Part shown: in pieces, positions 1-8,648 of the stretch
How positions within the stretch are numbered: position 1 is the stretch's first letter
Layout: the number at the start of each line of letters is the position of its first letter
NCBI GenBank assembly: GCA_012728295.1
Contig: JAAYFJ010000039.1
Coordinates: 18,226 to 82,225, forward strand
Length of the DNA: 64,000 nucleotides
Direction of reading: 5' to 3'
Source: Tissierellia bacterium
GTDB taxonomy: Bacteria; Bacillota; Clostridia; Tissierellales; Peptoniphilaceae
Notes under the pieces: generated by a model
Databases searched by the model: none
The model's input: the letters and a program-made list of their open reading frames with translations, nothing else
What the model was told of the DNA's origin: nothing
Position numbers and translations under genes: made by a program

Positions 1-522
1 GCTACATAATAATGATAAGGCACCAAAGGTCTTGCTACCAGGACCAGCTACCATTCTTTCTCCCACTTCTTGCTGCACCATCACAGTAATAGATTTTATA
101 GGTAGTTTAGACTCTAACAACATGGCAATAATAGGAGTGGTTATATAATATGGAAGATTAGATACAACTTTTACAGGGCCTTTGGCAGATAATTCTTCTA
201 CTATCGGAGCCAAATCAATTTTTAATATATCCCCATGAATTACCTTAATATTATCCTGTGGAAGTGTTTCCTCCAATACAGGCAATAGGTCATCGTCCTT
301 TTCTATTGCAATCACTTGAGAAGCCCTCGAAGCCAAAGCTTCTGTTAATGTACCAATACCAGGGCCAATTTCAATAATATTATCCTCAGGTCCAATATTA
401 GCCTTGTCCATAATATTTCTAATAATATTTCCATCTATAAGAAAATTCTGTCCCAATTGCTTCTTAGTCTGAAAACCATGGCGAGTCAAAATATCTTTTA
501 TTACAGAAGGTTGATATAACAT
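1..522 (-). CDS. rsmA: 16S rRNA dimethyladenosine transferase RsmA (KsgA), 3' end cut off by window edge
   Basis: The first 174 codons are visible; the C-terminal part lies beyond base 1. RsmA uses SAM to dimethylate two adjacent adenosines near the 3' end of 16S rRNA during small-subunit maturation. The translation shows the family signature KKQLGQNFL near residue 20, the SAM-binding loop EIGPGIGTLTE near residue 50, the acidic residue of IAIEKD, and the catalytic NLPYY motif near residue 122. The ATG at 522 lies two bases beyond the metG stop, so the two genes are cotranscribed and probably translationally coupled. The usual Bacillota neighbours tatD and rnmV are not between them. Confidence 0.95.
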   Translation of the reverse strand, partial: MLYQPSVIKDILTRHGFQTKKQLGQNFLIDGNIIRNIMDKANIGPEDNIIEIGPGIGTLTEALASRASQVIAIEKDDDLLPVLEETLPQDNIKVIHGDILKIDLAPIVEELSAKGPVKVVSNLPYYITTPIIAMLLESKLPIKSITVMVQQEVGERMVAGPGSKTFGALSLLCS

Positions 523-524
523 GG

Positions 525-2471
525 TTATGATACAGAAGCGCCATTTTCCACTTCGTTTAAAGTGGTTAGTAACGCTAACTCTCCATTTTGATCTTCTGCT
601 GCCAACAACATCCCTCTAGACTCAATACCCCTTAATTTTGCAGGCTTTAAGTTTGCAATTACAATAACTTGCTTCCCTACTATGTCAGTAGGTTCATACC
701 AGTCTTTTAATCCACTTACAATAGTTCTCTTCTCGTAACCTAAGTCCACCTCAATTACATATAGCTTGTCAGCTTTCGGATGGTTTTCACATGAAAGAAC
801 TGTGCCTGTTACAAATTGTAGCTTAGCAAAATCATCAATGGTCACTTGAGGTTTTTCCTCTGGTGCTTCAACTGTTTTTTTGCCTAATCGCTTATCTAGT
901 AGTTTTTGATTGGCTTCAGTCAATCTGCCTAGCTCCACCTCTATGTCTAAACGTGGGAATATAATATTTCCTTTATTAGTAGAAGTTCCATCTTTAATTA
1001 GGCCCCAGTTTTTAGCATCTTCCCACTTCGCAGGCTCAATAAGCCCTAATTGCTCTCTAATTATTTCAGAAGTTTTGCCCATAAATGGATAGATTAATAC
1101 TGAAATAACCCTTAAACTCTCCGCTAAATTATATAGAACTTCTTTAAGTCTTTCAGGATTTTCTTTCGCTAATACCCAAGGCATAGTCTCATCAACGTAC
1201 TTATTGCTACGTCTTACTAATTTCCAAATTTCTTCCAAGGCATATGAGAAGTTGAAGTTATGCATTAATTCCTCAACCTTTTCAGCTGTACCAACTGCCA
1301 GTTCAGATAGTTCTAAGTCCACCGGTTGACTACCCTTAGGTGAATAAATCGTTCCGCCATCATATTTTTCAATCATGCTTACAGTACGACTAACTAAGTT
1401 GCCTAGGTCATTAGCTAAATCTGAATTTAATCTCTGTAAAAACTTCTCCTTGTTAAAGCTTCCATCAGAACCAAATGTGAACTCTCGTAACAAGAAGTAT
1501 TTAAAAGCATCTATACCGTATAATTCAATAATTGGCTCAGGATATACTACATTTCCTTTTGACTTACTCATTTTATCGTCGTCAAATAGAATCCAACCAT
1601 GACCAAATACTCTATCAGGTAATGGAAGTTCTAACGCCATTAATATTGCAGGCCAAATAATCGTATGGAATCTAACAATCTCTTTTCCCACAAAGTGAAC
1701 GTGTGCTGGCCAGAATTTGCCCATGGATTCTGGATTGATTCCATCATAGCCTAAAGCAGTCAAATAACAGCTCAATGCATCAATCCAAACATATATTACA
1801 TGCTTATCATCAAATGGAACCTTTATACCCCAGTCTAAAGTAGAGCGAGATACCGATAGGTCCTCTAAACCTTCCTTTAGGAAGTTGTTAATCATCTCAT
1901 TTTTTCTGGAATCCGGCAATATGAATGCAGGATTATCCCTATAGAGTTCAAGGATTCTGTCTCTATATTTGCTCAATCTAAAGAAATAGGCTTCTTCCTT
2001 TTGTAAATGCGTTGCACGTCCGCAATCTGGGCACAGCTCTCCCTCTAATAGTTGTGAATCCGTCCAAAAGGATTCACAAGGTGTACAATAATGACCTTCA
2101 TAGTGAGATTTATAAATCTCACCTTTATCATATAGTCTTTGGAAAATATTCTGTACTGCCTTTACGTGGTGGTCATCAGTAGACCGAATAAAGGCATCAT
2201 AATCTATTTCCAGCATCTCCCAAAGCTCCTTTATACCTTCAACTATCTTATCAACATATTCCTTAGGTCCCATTCCGGACTCTTTCGCCTTCTGCTCTAT
2301 CTTCTGCCCATGTTCATCTGAACCAGTAGTGAAAAAAACATCATTTCCTAAAAAACTCAAGTATTTTTTCACCGTATCGGTCGCAACTGTGCAGTAAGTG
2401 TGTCCAATATGAAGATAATCACTCGGATAATAAATAGGGGTGGTAATATAATAACTTTTTCTTTCTGTCAT
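525..2471 (-). CDS. metG: methionine--tRNA ligase MetG with C-terminal tRNA-binding domain
   Basis: Charges tRNA-Met with methionine using ATP in the cytosol. The 648-residue protein has the class I HIGH motif at residues 21-24 and KMSKS at 300-304. Four cysteines (C129, C132, C147, C150) in two CxxC knuckles form the zinc site of the connective-peptide domain. Residues about 545-648 are the EMAP/Trbp111-like domain that dimerises and binds tRNA, present in the long bacterial form. The ATG is preceded by an AAGGAG ribosome site. A Met-specific T-box leader and a strong promoter lie directly upstream, so expression should rise when tRNA-Met is uncharged. rsmA follows two bases downstream. Confidence 0.97.
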   Translation of the reverse strand: MTERKSYYITTPIYYPSDYLHIGHTYCTVATDTVKKYLSFLGNDVFFTTGSDEHGQKIEQKAKESGMGPKEYVDKIVEGIKELWEMLEIDYDAFIRSTDDHHVKAVQNIFQRLYDKGEIYKSHYEGHYCTPCESFWTDSQLLEGELCPDCGRATHLQKEEAYFFRLSKYRDRILELYRDNPAFILPDSRKNEMINNFLKEGLEDLSVSRSTLDWGIKVPFDDKHVIYVWIDALSCYLTALGYDGINPESMGKFWPAHVHFVGKEIVRFHTIIWPAILMALELPLPDRVFGHGWILFDDDKMSKSKGNVVYPEPIIELYGIDAFKYFLLREFTFGSDGSFNKEKFLQRLNSDLANDLGNLVSRTVSMIEKYDGGTIYSPKGSQPVDLELSELAVGTAEKVEELMHNFNFSYALEEIWKLVRRSNKYVDETMPWVLAKENPERLKEVLYNLAESLRVISVLIYPFMGKTSEIIREQLGLIEPAKWEDAKNWGLIKDGTSTNKGNIIFPRLDIEVELGRLTEANQKLLDKRLGKKTVEAPEEKPQVTIDDFAKLQFVTGTVLSCENHPKADKLYVIEVDLGYEKRTIVSGLKDWYEPTDIVGKQVIVIANLKPAKLRGIESRGMLLAAEDQNGELALLTTLNEVENGASVS

Positions 2472-2483
2472 ATTCTCATCTCC

Positions 2484-2702
2484 TTAAAAAAACAAACCTC
2501 CGTCTCTTTAGAGACGAAGGTTATTCGCGGTACCACTCTAATTAGCCATAGGCTCTCTTAGCTCACTATATCGGGTGAACCCGGCTTCAAAGAAGCTGCG
2601 CATAAGGTCATATTCAATAATACTCTTCCTGTCTTCCACCAACCGACAGGTCTCTTAAAAAAAGTAATATCTACTCATCTTACGATCGCATTCTTAAATT
2701 AG
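2484..2702 (-). promoter_or_regulatory. T-box riboswitch (Met) in the metG leader
   Basis: Read on the minus strand, the leader holds the conserved T-box core TGGTACCGCG (complement of 2526-2535). It is followed by an intrinsic terminator whose 10-bp arms span 2497-2520 and which ends in a U-run near 2485-2492. The 5' half carries AGTA of Stem I and, on the 3' side of Stem I, the specifier ATG (2611 to 2609) in the context GAAT-ATG-ACC. The variable base of the TGGN bulge is T, which matches an A discriminator as in tRNA-Met. Uncharged tRNA-Met should stabilise the antiterminator and turn on metG-rsmA. Confidence 0.93.
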
Positions 2703-2706
2703 TTCT

Positions 2707-2735
2707 ATTATAAAAACATCTTCAGCTTTTGTCAA
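2707..2735 (-). promoter_or_regulatory. sigma-A promoter of metG
   Basis: On the minus strand a perfect TTGACA (2735-2730) and a perfect TATAAT (2712-2707) are separated by 17 bases. Transcription would start near 2700 and run into the T-box leader. Confidence 0.9.
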
Positions 2736-2775
2736 GTAAAACACCTGTCATTACATCATCTCTGTTCTCTTGCTC

Positions 2776-3210
2776 TCACTTATTTAGAAAGTAATCAATG
2801 GTCATAAAAGTTTCAAAGTCATGCATATCTTGCTCATACTCAGCATTGTATGAGTCCCTTTCTAACTCCTCTTCTTCCCAAAAATCTATTTCATCTAGAT
2901 GCTTTGCCAATTCTGATTTTAGTAAATCCAACTCTGTCGACTCAAAGTCATAATATCCAACGTAAATCGAATCATTGCATCCGTCAACTCTATACCAGTC
3001 CTTGTCAGCCAAATGTATTCTATCATCCAACCAATTATGTAAAAATATCCAGTCATTTTGTAGAAGCACTAATTCAGCATCCCCATTCATTCTAAAGCTA
3101 AAGTCAGAAGAGTCTTCCAACTCCATTACATCGTCCAATCCATGCTCTAAAACAAAGTCCCTTAGCTCTCCAAAACTACTTACTTCTTCAAAAAACTCAC
3201 TTCGTCTCAT
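2776..3210 (-). CDS. hypothetical acidic protein
   Basis: 144 residues, not recognised. The protein is strongly acidic, rich in Glu and Asp, with aromatic residues spread through the middle and no signal peptide or membrane segment, so it is probably cytosolic. I chose the ATG at 3210 because GGAGG lies seven bases upstream; an in-frame start ten codons earlier has no comparable ribosome site. It sits between the metG promoter and a lipoprotein gene. The alternating aromatic and acidic pattern recalls small immunity or SMI1-like proteins, but I cannot place it in a family. Confidence 0.7.
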   Translation of the reverse strand: MRRSEFFEEVSSFGELRDFVLEHGLDDVMELEDSSDFSFRMNGDAELVLLQNDWIFLHNWLDDRIHLADKDWYRVDGCNDSIYVGYYDFESTELDLLKSELAKHLDEIDFWEEEELERDSYNAEYEQDMHDFETFMTIDYFLNK

Positions 3211-3268
3211 AATAAGCCTCCAGAATACTATCTTTGGCAACAGGTGTTTTTATTGTCGCTAATGCTCG

Positions 3269-3685
3269 TTATTCTGCTTTCAAAAAATAAATTTTTTCAG
3301 CACCCTCCACAGCTTCTGTCGTACTCCAGAAAATAAGATCTAACTGCCCATTTGGCTTAAGTCCCGATAGATTTGATTTCTCCTGTCCGATCACATTTCC
3401 ATCGGCATCAAAAAATACCGCATAGACCTCGCCCTTATAAGTATCCTCCTCGGAATTGTTTTTTAAAGTTAGAACGTAACGAACTTTTTCCCCAAAACCA
3501 CCTTCATATTTGTTAGTAATGGTTATTCCTTCGTATTTACCACCTTCAATTACTTCCGCACCTTCAGGTAAGTTGGCCATAGCAACTTCAGGTCCTCCAC
3601 CTGTAGGTTCACTTCCGCCGCCACCACCACAGGCGGTAAATAACAACATAAATGCCACAATTAATACTATCAATGCTTTTTTCAT
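3269..3685 (-). CDS. small lipoprotein with FxLYD-like beta domain
   Basis: A 138-residue secreted protein. A lysine-led hydrophobic signal ends in the lipobox LLFTAC followed by a glycine stretch, so the cysteine should be lipidated and the protein anchored outside the membrane. The rest reads as one beta-sandwich with a pattern (KYEGITITNKYEG, then VRYVLTLKNNS, then VYAVFFDADGNVIG) resembling FxLYD domains, a weak assignment. The ATG at 3685 follows GGGAGGTGG; a longer frame reaching 3736 begins inside the -35 element and is rejected. The exact role is unknown. Confidence 0.75.
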   Translation of the reverse strand: MKKALIVLIVAFMLLFTACGGGGGSEPTGGGPEVAMANLPEGAEVIEGGKYEGITITNKYEGGFGEKVRYVLTLKNNSEEDTYKGEVYAVFFDADGNVIGQEKSNLSGLKPNGQLDLIFWSTTEAVEGAEKIYFLKAE

Positions 3686-3707
3686 AACCCCACCTCCCTT
3701 TTTATTT

Positions 3708-3736
3708 ATAATACTATGACATCCCTTGAAGTTCAA
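3708..3736 (-). promoter_or_regulatory. promoter of the lipoprotein gene
   Basis: Minus strand: TTGAAC (3736-3731), 17-base spacer, TATTAT (3713-3708). It lies about 23 bases before the chosen ATG and supports that start over the longer frame. Confidence 0.7.
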
Positions 3737-3789
3737 CGGTAATTGACTAAAGGGAATTACAACCAGAAAAAATTATTATACTTTATTTA

Positions 3790-5751
3790 TTACTCTTGAG
3801 GTTTAAACAAAAATAGCATTACCCCATTGGCTTTTGTATTAAAAACTAAGTTGAAAATAGGCGCTTTTTCAGCTCTCACTACATCCATGCGTGGATGGAT
3901 ATATGTGGAAAATCTTTCCCATGTCTCTGCATTTAATCGCTCAGGCTCTCCGATACTCTCCCACCTATCATATAGAGAGCCGTGGTTCGCATCTAAGGCA
4001 AATCGCGTTATAATATAGTCTACACTCAGCCCTTTCAAGTTTACCGCCCATTTTTGCTCATCTCTGCTGCCTTCTGTAAAATCTCCATCTTCCCACTTAG
4101 GCCCATTCCCATTGTAGCAAAGCAGTTGATATTCATCATCACTCCTTGTAAGCCAATAGCCATCACCCTCAGCGACTAACTCATCTCCCATCATACTTAA
4201 AAACGCCATTACAAAATAAGCCGGTTTTTTTAAGAAGTTGGCAGTACAAAGTCCTGGACCACCGAAAAACGTCTCATTGGTAAGTTCCACACTTCTAGTA
4301 ATCATGTCTACAGCTTCCCAACGGTACATTCCCTCACCTGATTCAATCCCATCTAAAATCCAAGTGACCGCTTCCAATCTGTCGTAGTAAGAATGTCTTT
4401 CCACGGGAAGGGGCTTTGGGTACCATTGTGGATCTCTTGTTTCAAGCCACTCCTTAACTACCTCTTCTCCGTAGTCATAGCTAAAACTATCTATAAAATC
4501 ATTAATAATGTATTTTTCTATACCCTTTGTCTCAATAACCGGCTCTAATTTCATCTCATGGAAAAATTCTAAAATCCCCTCAACTCTAGTCCAGTTAATA
4601 AATCGCCTATTTTTACCACGATAAATATCCATATCATCAGAAAACAAATCCCTAATAAGGCCATATTTCCAGTTCATTGTGTGTTGCATGGTCTTGAATA
4701 GTTCTCTGTTTTCTTCCTCTAGCCAAAGAGAGGCGTCTCCCATATCTATTAGCGTTGGCTTTGGAAATTCTCCAATAGACTCTTCTCTCCAAGATAGGTC
4801 CACACGTCTCATACGATCCTTTACGAAAAACCTGGACCACCCTCTTAGCTGAGGAGTCATCGCCTCTACTGCTTCCTCCCACGGCTTTTCCGCAATTATG
4901 GTCATCTTATCTACATCTTCATCGGAAAGTCTAAAACGCTTCCTATATTCTCTCGGGGTCATATGATAATGACGTTTAAAATGCTGATTAAAATATCTAA
5001 CGTGACTAAATCCAACTTCTTCGGAAATACGACTTATATGAAAATCTGAATCCAGCAATAGCTTTGTGGACTCCTCAACTCTAATCTGGTTTAGATATTC
5101 CTTGAAACCCTGTCCAAACATCTCTTTTATCTGCGAAGATAAATAGCTTTCAGAAAGATATTCTTCATCAGCTAAGTCAGACAGCCTTACTCTATCCATA
5201 TAGTTGTTACTCAAATACTTTACTATACGGTGATATCTAGCCAACTGCTCGTCATCTTCTTTAAGACTTTGTTCTTCATAATAAAGATAGTGGAAATGGT
5301 TTAGCAAGTGATACATCAACTTCAACAACAGGCTTTCCACTTGCTCATCGAAGTCATCCATCTTTCTGACCGCTTCATAGCTAAGACGAGCTAACAATTC
5401 CTTCAGCCTTAAATATCTCCAATCATCTTTTCTATCTCCAGGTGCATTAGTATAAAAAAAAGTTTCCTCCGCTTCTTCATAGTAGCGCTGAAAAAAAGCC
5501 GGATCAATTTCCAACATAAGGACTCTGTTTTCTCCTCTTCCCTCAATGGCAAATACTTCATTGGCATTGATTATCTCCACCTGATTTTCTAATACAAAGA
5601 ATTTTTCGGTCTCAACCGTTACCACTAAACCACCCTTTAATACCCAAAGGATAGTTAGTGCATTCTTCCACCTTAGCGGAACTGAATTAAACTCCATATA
5701 TTTTACCTGCAAGGGCAGATGACTTGAATAGTGCACATATTCTTTACGCAT
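3790..5751 (-). CDS. AraC-family regulator fused to a degenerate GH39-like domain
   Basis: 653 residues. Residues about 10-90 look like a cupin-type sensor. Residues about 180-280 hold two helix-turn-helix motifs ending in the AraC signature (GFSHVRYFNQHFKRHYHMTP). From about 290 to the end the sequence resembles the GH39 xylosidase-like region found in some Bacillota AraC proteins (VEGILEFFHEMKLEPVIE; later GGPGLCTANFLKKPAYF). The stretch after GEEVVKEW, where GH39 enzymes carry the Asn-Glu-Pro acid/base motif, reads ETRDPQWYPKP instead, and the protein is shorter than AraC-GH39 proteins as I know them. It is probably a sugar-sensing regulator and not an enzyme. The ATG at 5751 follows AAGGAG; the target genes are not evident. 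Confidence 0.85.
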   Translation of the reverse strand: MRKEYVHYSSHLPLQVKYMEFNSVPLRWKNALTILWVLKGGLVVTVETEKFFVLENQVEIINANEVFAIEGRGENRVLMLEIDPAFFQRYYEEAEETFFYTNAPGDRKDDWRYLRLKELLARLSYEAVRKMDDFDEQVESLLLKLMYHLLNHFHYLYYEEQSLKEDDEQLARYHRIVKYLSNNYMDRVRLSDLADEEYLSESYLSSQIKEMFGQGFKEYLNQIRVEESTKLLLDSDFHISRISEEVGFSHVRYFNQHFKRHYHMTPREYRKRFRLSDEDVDKMTIIAEKPWEEAVEAMTPQLRGWSRFFVKDRMRRVDLSWREESIGEFPKPTLIDMGDASLWLEEENRELFKTMQHTMNWKYGLIRDLFSDDMDIYRGKNRRFINWTRVEGILEFFHEMKLEPVIETKGIEKYIINDFIDSFSYDYGEEVVKEWLETRDPQWYPKPLPVERHSYYDRLEAVTWILDGIESGEGMYRWEAVDMITRSVELTNETFFGGPGLCTANFLKKPAYFVMAFLSMMGDELVAEGDGYWLTRSDDEYQLLCYNGNGPKWEDGDFTEGSRDEQKWAVNLKGLSVDYIITRFALDANHGSLYDRWESIGEPERLNAETWERFSTYIHPRMDVVRAEKAPIFNLVFNTKANGVMLFLFKPQE

Positions 5752-5890
5752 AATAACACTCCTTAGGGTAAGTATAACATAATTATACCTCACATTAGAT
5801 TAATAAAATAATATGGAATGTATTTGTTTGTTTGCTATAAAAATTGTTCAATATAAGAGTAATTCACAAAAAATTCAGTTTTTGTATAAA

Positions 5891-5913
5891 ATTTGTGCCA
5901 AATATGGTATAAT
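5891..5913 (+). promoter_or_regulatory. promoter -10 and small palindrome before the GntR gene
   Basis: TATAAT at 5908-5913 lies 48 bases before the GntR start. It is preceded by the short palindrome ATTTG-TGC-CAAAT (5891-5903) in the spacer, with no good -35. The palindrome could be an autoregulatory operator, but this is a guess. The rest of the 210-base divergent gap is AT-rich with no other clear element. Confidence 0.4.
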
Positions 5914-5961
5914 CTATATTAGAAAGTATGTGTTAATAAACCTCCGAAGAAAGGGGCAAAT

Positions 5962-6630
5962 ATGGTTACTGACAAATTTAAAAAATCCATGAGCAAGCAA
6001 GTATATCTGGATTTAAAAGAACAAATTCTCAATAGCACTCTCCTACCGGGTGAAAGATTAATAGAGATGACCATTGCCAATGAGCAAAATGTTAGCAGAA
6101 CTCCTGTTAGAGAAGCTCTGAAACAATTAGAGCAAGAAGGTTTGGTTTCTACTTTCCTTAGAAAAGGATCCATTGTAAGTAAGATTTCAGTAGGCACTGC
6201 GTTAGATATGTTGGAGGTTCGCGGAGCGTTGGAACTACTGGCCCTTAAACTTATGGCGGAGAGTAAAGCTGAAAAACCACCTATGCAATTAAAACATCAG
6301 CTTAACATAATGAAAAATTCTCTAAACAGTGAAGATCCGTCAGACTTTGCTTCAGCCTATGGAGATTGGATGAGCGCCATAGCTTCCAATAGCAAGAATC
6401 AACCACTAAAAAATATGCTTAACGAAGCAGATATGCACTTATTGCGTTTGATACCCATTTCCTTAATGAGTAAAGAAAGGCCTTTAGAAGTTATTGATGA
6501 ATTATCTGAAATCCTAGATGCAGTTTTGAAAAATGATAAAATAGAAATAGAAAATAAATTACGCCATCATATTGAAAGAGTTAAAGAAGAAATTCTTAAA
6601 AACGTTGACTATCGAAATTTTAGAAAATAG
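5962..6630 (+). CDS. GntR/FadR-subfamily (FCD) transcriptional regulator
   Basis: 222 residues. Residues about 12-75 form the GntR winged helix (VYLDLKEQIL, LLPGERL, SRTPVREALKQLEQEGLV). The remainder is an all-helical FCD-type ligand domain (LEVRGALELLALKLMA, later HHIERVKEEI). FCD regulators usually respond to small carboxylates and repress metabolic genes. It is an isolated rightward gene between two leftward genes and shares no operon, so its target cannot be named. The metal-binding histidines of FCD domains are not all obvious here. Confidence 0.88.
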   Translation: MVTDKFKKSMSKQVYLDLKEQILNSTLLPGERLIEMTIANEQNVSRTPVREALKQLEQEGLVSTFLRKGSIVSKISVGTALDMLEVRGALELLALKLMAESKAEKPPMQLKHQLNIMKNSLNSEDPSDFASAYGDWMSAIASNSKNQPLKNMLNEADMHLLRLIPISLMSKERPLEVIDELSEILDAVLKNDKIEIENKLRHHIERVKEEILKNVDYRNFRK

Positions 6631-6648
6631 TCTTTCTATCCAAATATA

Positions 6649-6688
6649 TTTAAAGCCCGAAACAGATATATCTGTTTCGGGCTTTAAA
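6649..6688. terminator. bidirectional terminator between GntR gene and pepT
   Basis: A perfect 40-base palindrome centred at 6668/6669 with A/T-rich ends, located between the 3' ends of two convergent genes. It can terminate transcripts from both sides. Confidence 0.9.
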
Positions 6689-6692
6689 TTTC

Positions 6693-7910
6693 CTATTTAT
6701 TTCCAAGCACATTATTCTTCGCAATATTTATCAAAAGCTCTGAACCCCTTGCCATAGATGCTGTAGGAATAAATTCAAATCTTCCATGGTAATTATATCC
6801 ACCGGTAAATAGATTTGGACAAACCAATCCCATATAGGATAATCTAGCCCCATCTGTACCACCTCTAATGGGTTCTACTATTGGATTAATTCCCATTTCT
6901 TCCATACTGGTTTTTGCCAACTCCACAACCTCCATGTGGGGCTTAACTTGTTCATACATATTATAGTAGGAATCCTTCATGCTTAAAGTTGCAATATTAC
7001 CATATTTTTTGTTAATAAAAGCTACCACATCTTCCATAAGCTCTTTTTTAACTAAGAACTTACTCATATTATGATCCCTAATAATATATGACATCTCGGT
7101 ATAATCAACTGCCCCCTCTAAACCTGTCAACAGGAAAAATCCTTCATAATCCTGTGTATATTCCGGTCTTTGTGCTTTCGGAAGCATGCCTTGAATTTCC
7201 ATAGCCACTTCAAGAGAGTTAATCATAATATTCTTAGCGCTTCCTGGATGAACATTTTTCCCTTGAATTGCTATTTTAGCACCAGCTGCATTGAAGTTCT
7301 CATACTGCAATTCACCCAATGGACCGCCATCAAAAGTATAAGCGAAATCTGCTCCGAATAATTCTACGTTGAATAAGTCAGCTCCTCTACCAATTTCTTC
7401 ATCTGGTGTAAATCCTATCTTAATAGTTCCGTGCTTAATGGAATCATCCTTTACCATAGTTTGAATAGCATCCATAATTATAGCTATACCAGCCTTGTCA
7501 TCTGCACCTAAAAGCGTAGTGCCATCTGTAGTAATCAGCTCTTGCCCTACCAATTCGGCTATAAAAGGAAATTCAGATTCAGTTATGGAGTATTTATCAT
7601 TTAATTTGATGTCTCCACCATTATAAACAATGGTTTGTGGGTTGACACACTTGCCGTCTAAATCCGGTGCAGTGTCCATGTGAGCGATAAAGCCTATTAC
7701 AGGTACTTCCTTATCTATATTGGATTCTAATGTGGCATATACATATCCATGCTCATCTTGAAATGCATTAGATAGCCCCATATCTTGTAGCTCAGCAACT
7801 AATAACTTACCTAGCTCTAACTGCCCTGGAGTGCTTGGGCAATTGGGATTACTATCATCACTCCTCGTATCCATAGCTATATACTTTTTAAATCTTTCTA
7901 TAATATCCAT
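6693..7910 (-). CDS. pepT: peptidase T (tripeptide aminopeptidase), M20B family
   Basis: 405 residues, the usual PepT length. Cleaves the N-terminal residue of tripeptides in the cytosol using two zinc ions. Visible motifs: IAHMDTAPD (H77, D79), GADDKAGIAI (bridging Asp), TPDEEIGRG (catalytic and ligand Glu), and GGYNYHGRFEFIP near the C-terminus. The ATG at 7910 is chosen because AAGGAG stands seven bases upstream; the nine-codon extension lacks a ribosome site. It fits a peptide- or amino-acid-using lifestyle, as do RocB and the amino-acid transporter elsewhere in the window. Confidence 0.96.
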   Translation of the reverse strand: MDIIERFKKYIAMDTRSDDSNPNCPSTPGQLELGKLLVAELQDMGLSNAFQDEHGYVYATLESNIDKEVPVIGFIAHMDTAPDLDGKCVNPQTIVYNGGDIKLNDKYSITESEFPFIAELVGQELITTDGTTLLGADDKAGIAIIMDAIQTMVKDDSIKHGTIKIGFTPDEEIGRGADLFNVELFGADFAYTFDGGPLGELQYENFNAAGAKIAIQGKNVHPGSAKNIMINSLEVAMEIQGMLPKAQRPEYTQDYEGFFLLTGLEGAVDYTEMSYIIRDHNMSKFLVKKELMEDVVAFINKKYGNIATLSMKDSYYNMYEQVKPHMEVVELAKTSMEEMGINPIVEPIRGGTDGARLSYMGLVCPNLFTGGYNYHGRFEFIPTASMARGSELLINIAKNNVLGNK

Positions 7911-7998
7911 AATCTTCTCCTTATTATTATTCTTCATGCAATCATCATACTATTAGAGTAAATGAATTTTTGTCCATTGTCAAAGGTTCTATACTTAG

Positions 7999-8034
7999 AA
8001 TAAATTATTTAATAAATTATTTAATAAATTTTTG
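7999..8034. repeat. three tandem 12-bp AT repeats upstream of the ECF sigma operon
   Basis: aataaattattt occurs at 7999-8010 and 8011-8022, with a slightly diverged third copy at 8023-8034. The array lies 65-100 bases before the sigma-factor start, in or just above the promoter zone. It may be an UP-element-like AT tract, a regulator array, or simple slippage. Confidence 0.6.
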
Positions 8035-8099
8035 ATAGAATATATACATACCCCCGTAATACTAGATACAGAATGATCATTCAATGTAGGAGGTTAACG

Positions 8100-8648
8100 A
8101 TGAATATAAAACAAGAGCAACTTTGGATAAAAAGAATAAAGAAAAAGGATGAAGACGCACTATTTGAACTAATCCAAAACTATGGCCCTTGGGTAAAGGC
8201 AATAATAAGAAAAAAACTGATATACTTTCCTCAAGAACAGGAAGAGTGTTTCAATGACACTTTCTTAAAAGCATGGGAGCAAATTGATAAATATAATCCC
8301 TCAAAAGGCAGCTTGCAAAACTGGATAGGAGCCATAGCAGTTTATGTAAGCATCGATATCTACAGAAAATGTTCAAAACTATTAGACGAAGTCCCTCTAC
8401 GAGATGATGACATCTCTAAGGAAGACGCTCCTGAAGCTATATTGATTAAACGTGAATATGAAGAACAATTGCTAACCTTATTAGATGAGCTAAAAGAAAG
8501 CGATAAGGAATTGTTCATACAACTGTTTTTTAATGGTAAATCCTATGATGAAATGGCAGCGGAATTAGGGGTAAAAAAAGAATATTTATATAATAGAATC
8601 TCCAGAGGTAGAAAAAATTTGTTTAAATCAAAGGAGGAACTACTGTGA
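8100..8648 (+). CDS. ECF-type RNA polymerase sigma factor
   Basis: 182 residues with sigma-70 region 2 (QNYGPWVKAIIRKKL, then CFNDTFLKAWEQIDKYNPSKGSL) and region 4 (FFNGKSYDEMAAELGVKKEYLYNRISRGRKNL), no region 3: an ECF or group IV factor. The ATG at 8100 is preceded by GGAGG; the nine-codon extension is unlikely. Its TGA overlaps the GTG start of the next gene, a membrane protein with the architecture of an anti-sigma factor, so the pair should work as a signal-transduction module. The controlled genes are not identified; self-regulation is usual for the class. Confidence 0.9.
   Translation: MNIKQEQLWIKRIKKKDEDALFELIQNYGPWVKAIIRKKLIYFPQEQEECFNDTFLKAWEQIDKYNPSKGSLQNWIGAIAVYVSIDIYRKCSKLLDEVPLRDDDISKEDAPEAILIKREYEEQLLTLLDELKESDKELFIQLFFNGKSYDEMAAELGVKKEYLYNRISRGRKNLFKSKEELL

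Noticed and set aside
3686..3736. 17-codon extension of the lipoprotein gene
   Set aside because: The upstream start lies within the -35 element; the accepted start gives a normal signal peptide and has a strong ribosome site.
6649..6688. Perfect 40-bp palindrome as an IS end or recombination site
   Set aside because: It lies between convergent stop codons with A/T-runs, like similar palindromes at 19165, 20874, 26341 and 36701; these are bidirectional terminators.
7999..8034. CRISPR array
   Set aside because: Units are only 12 bp with no spacers and there are no cas genes.
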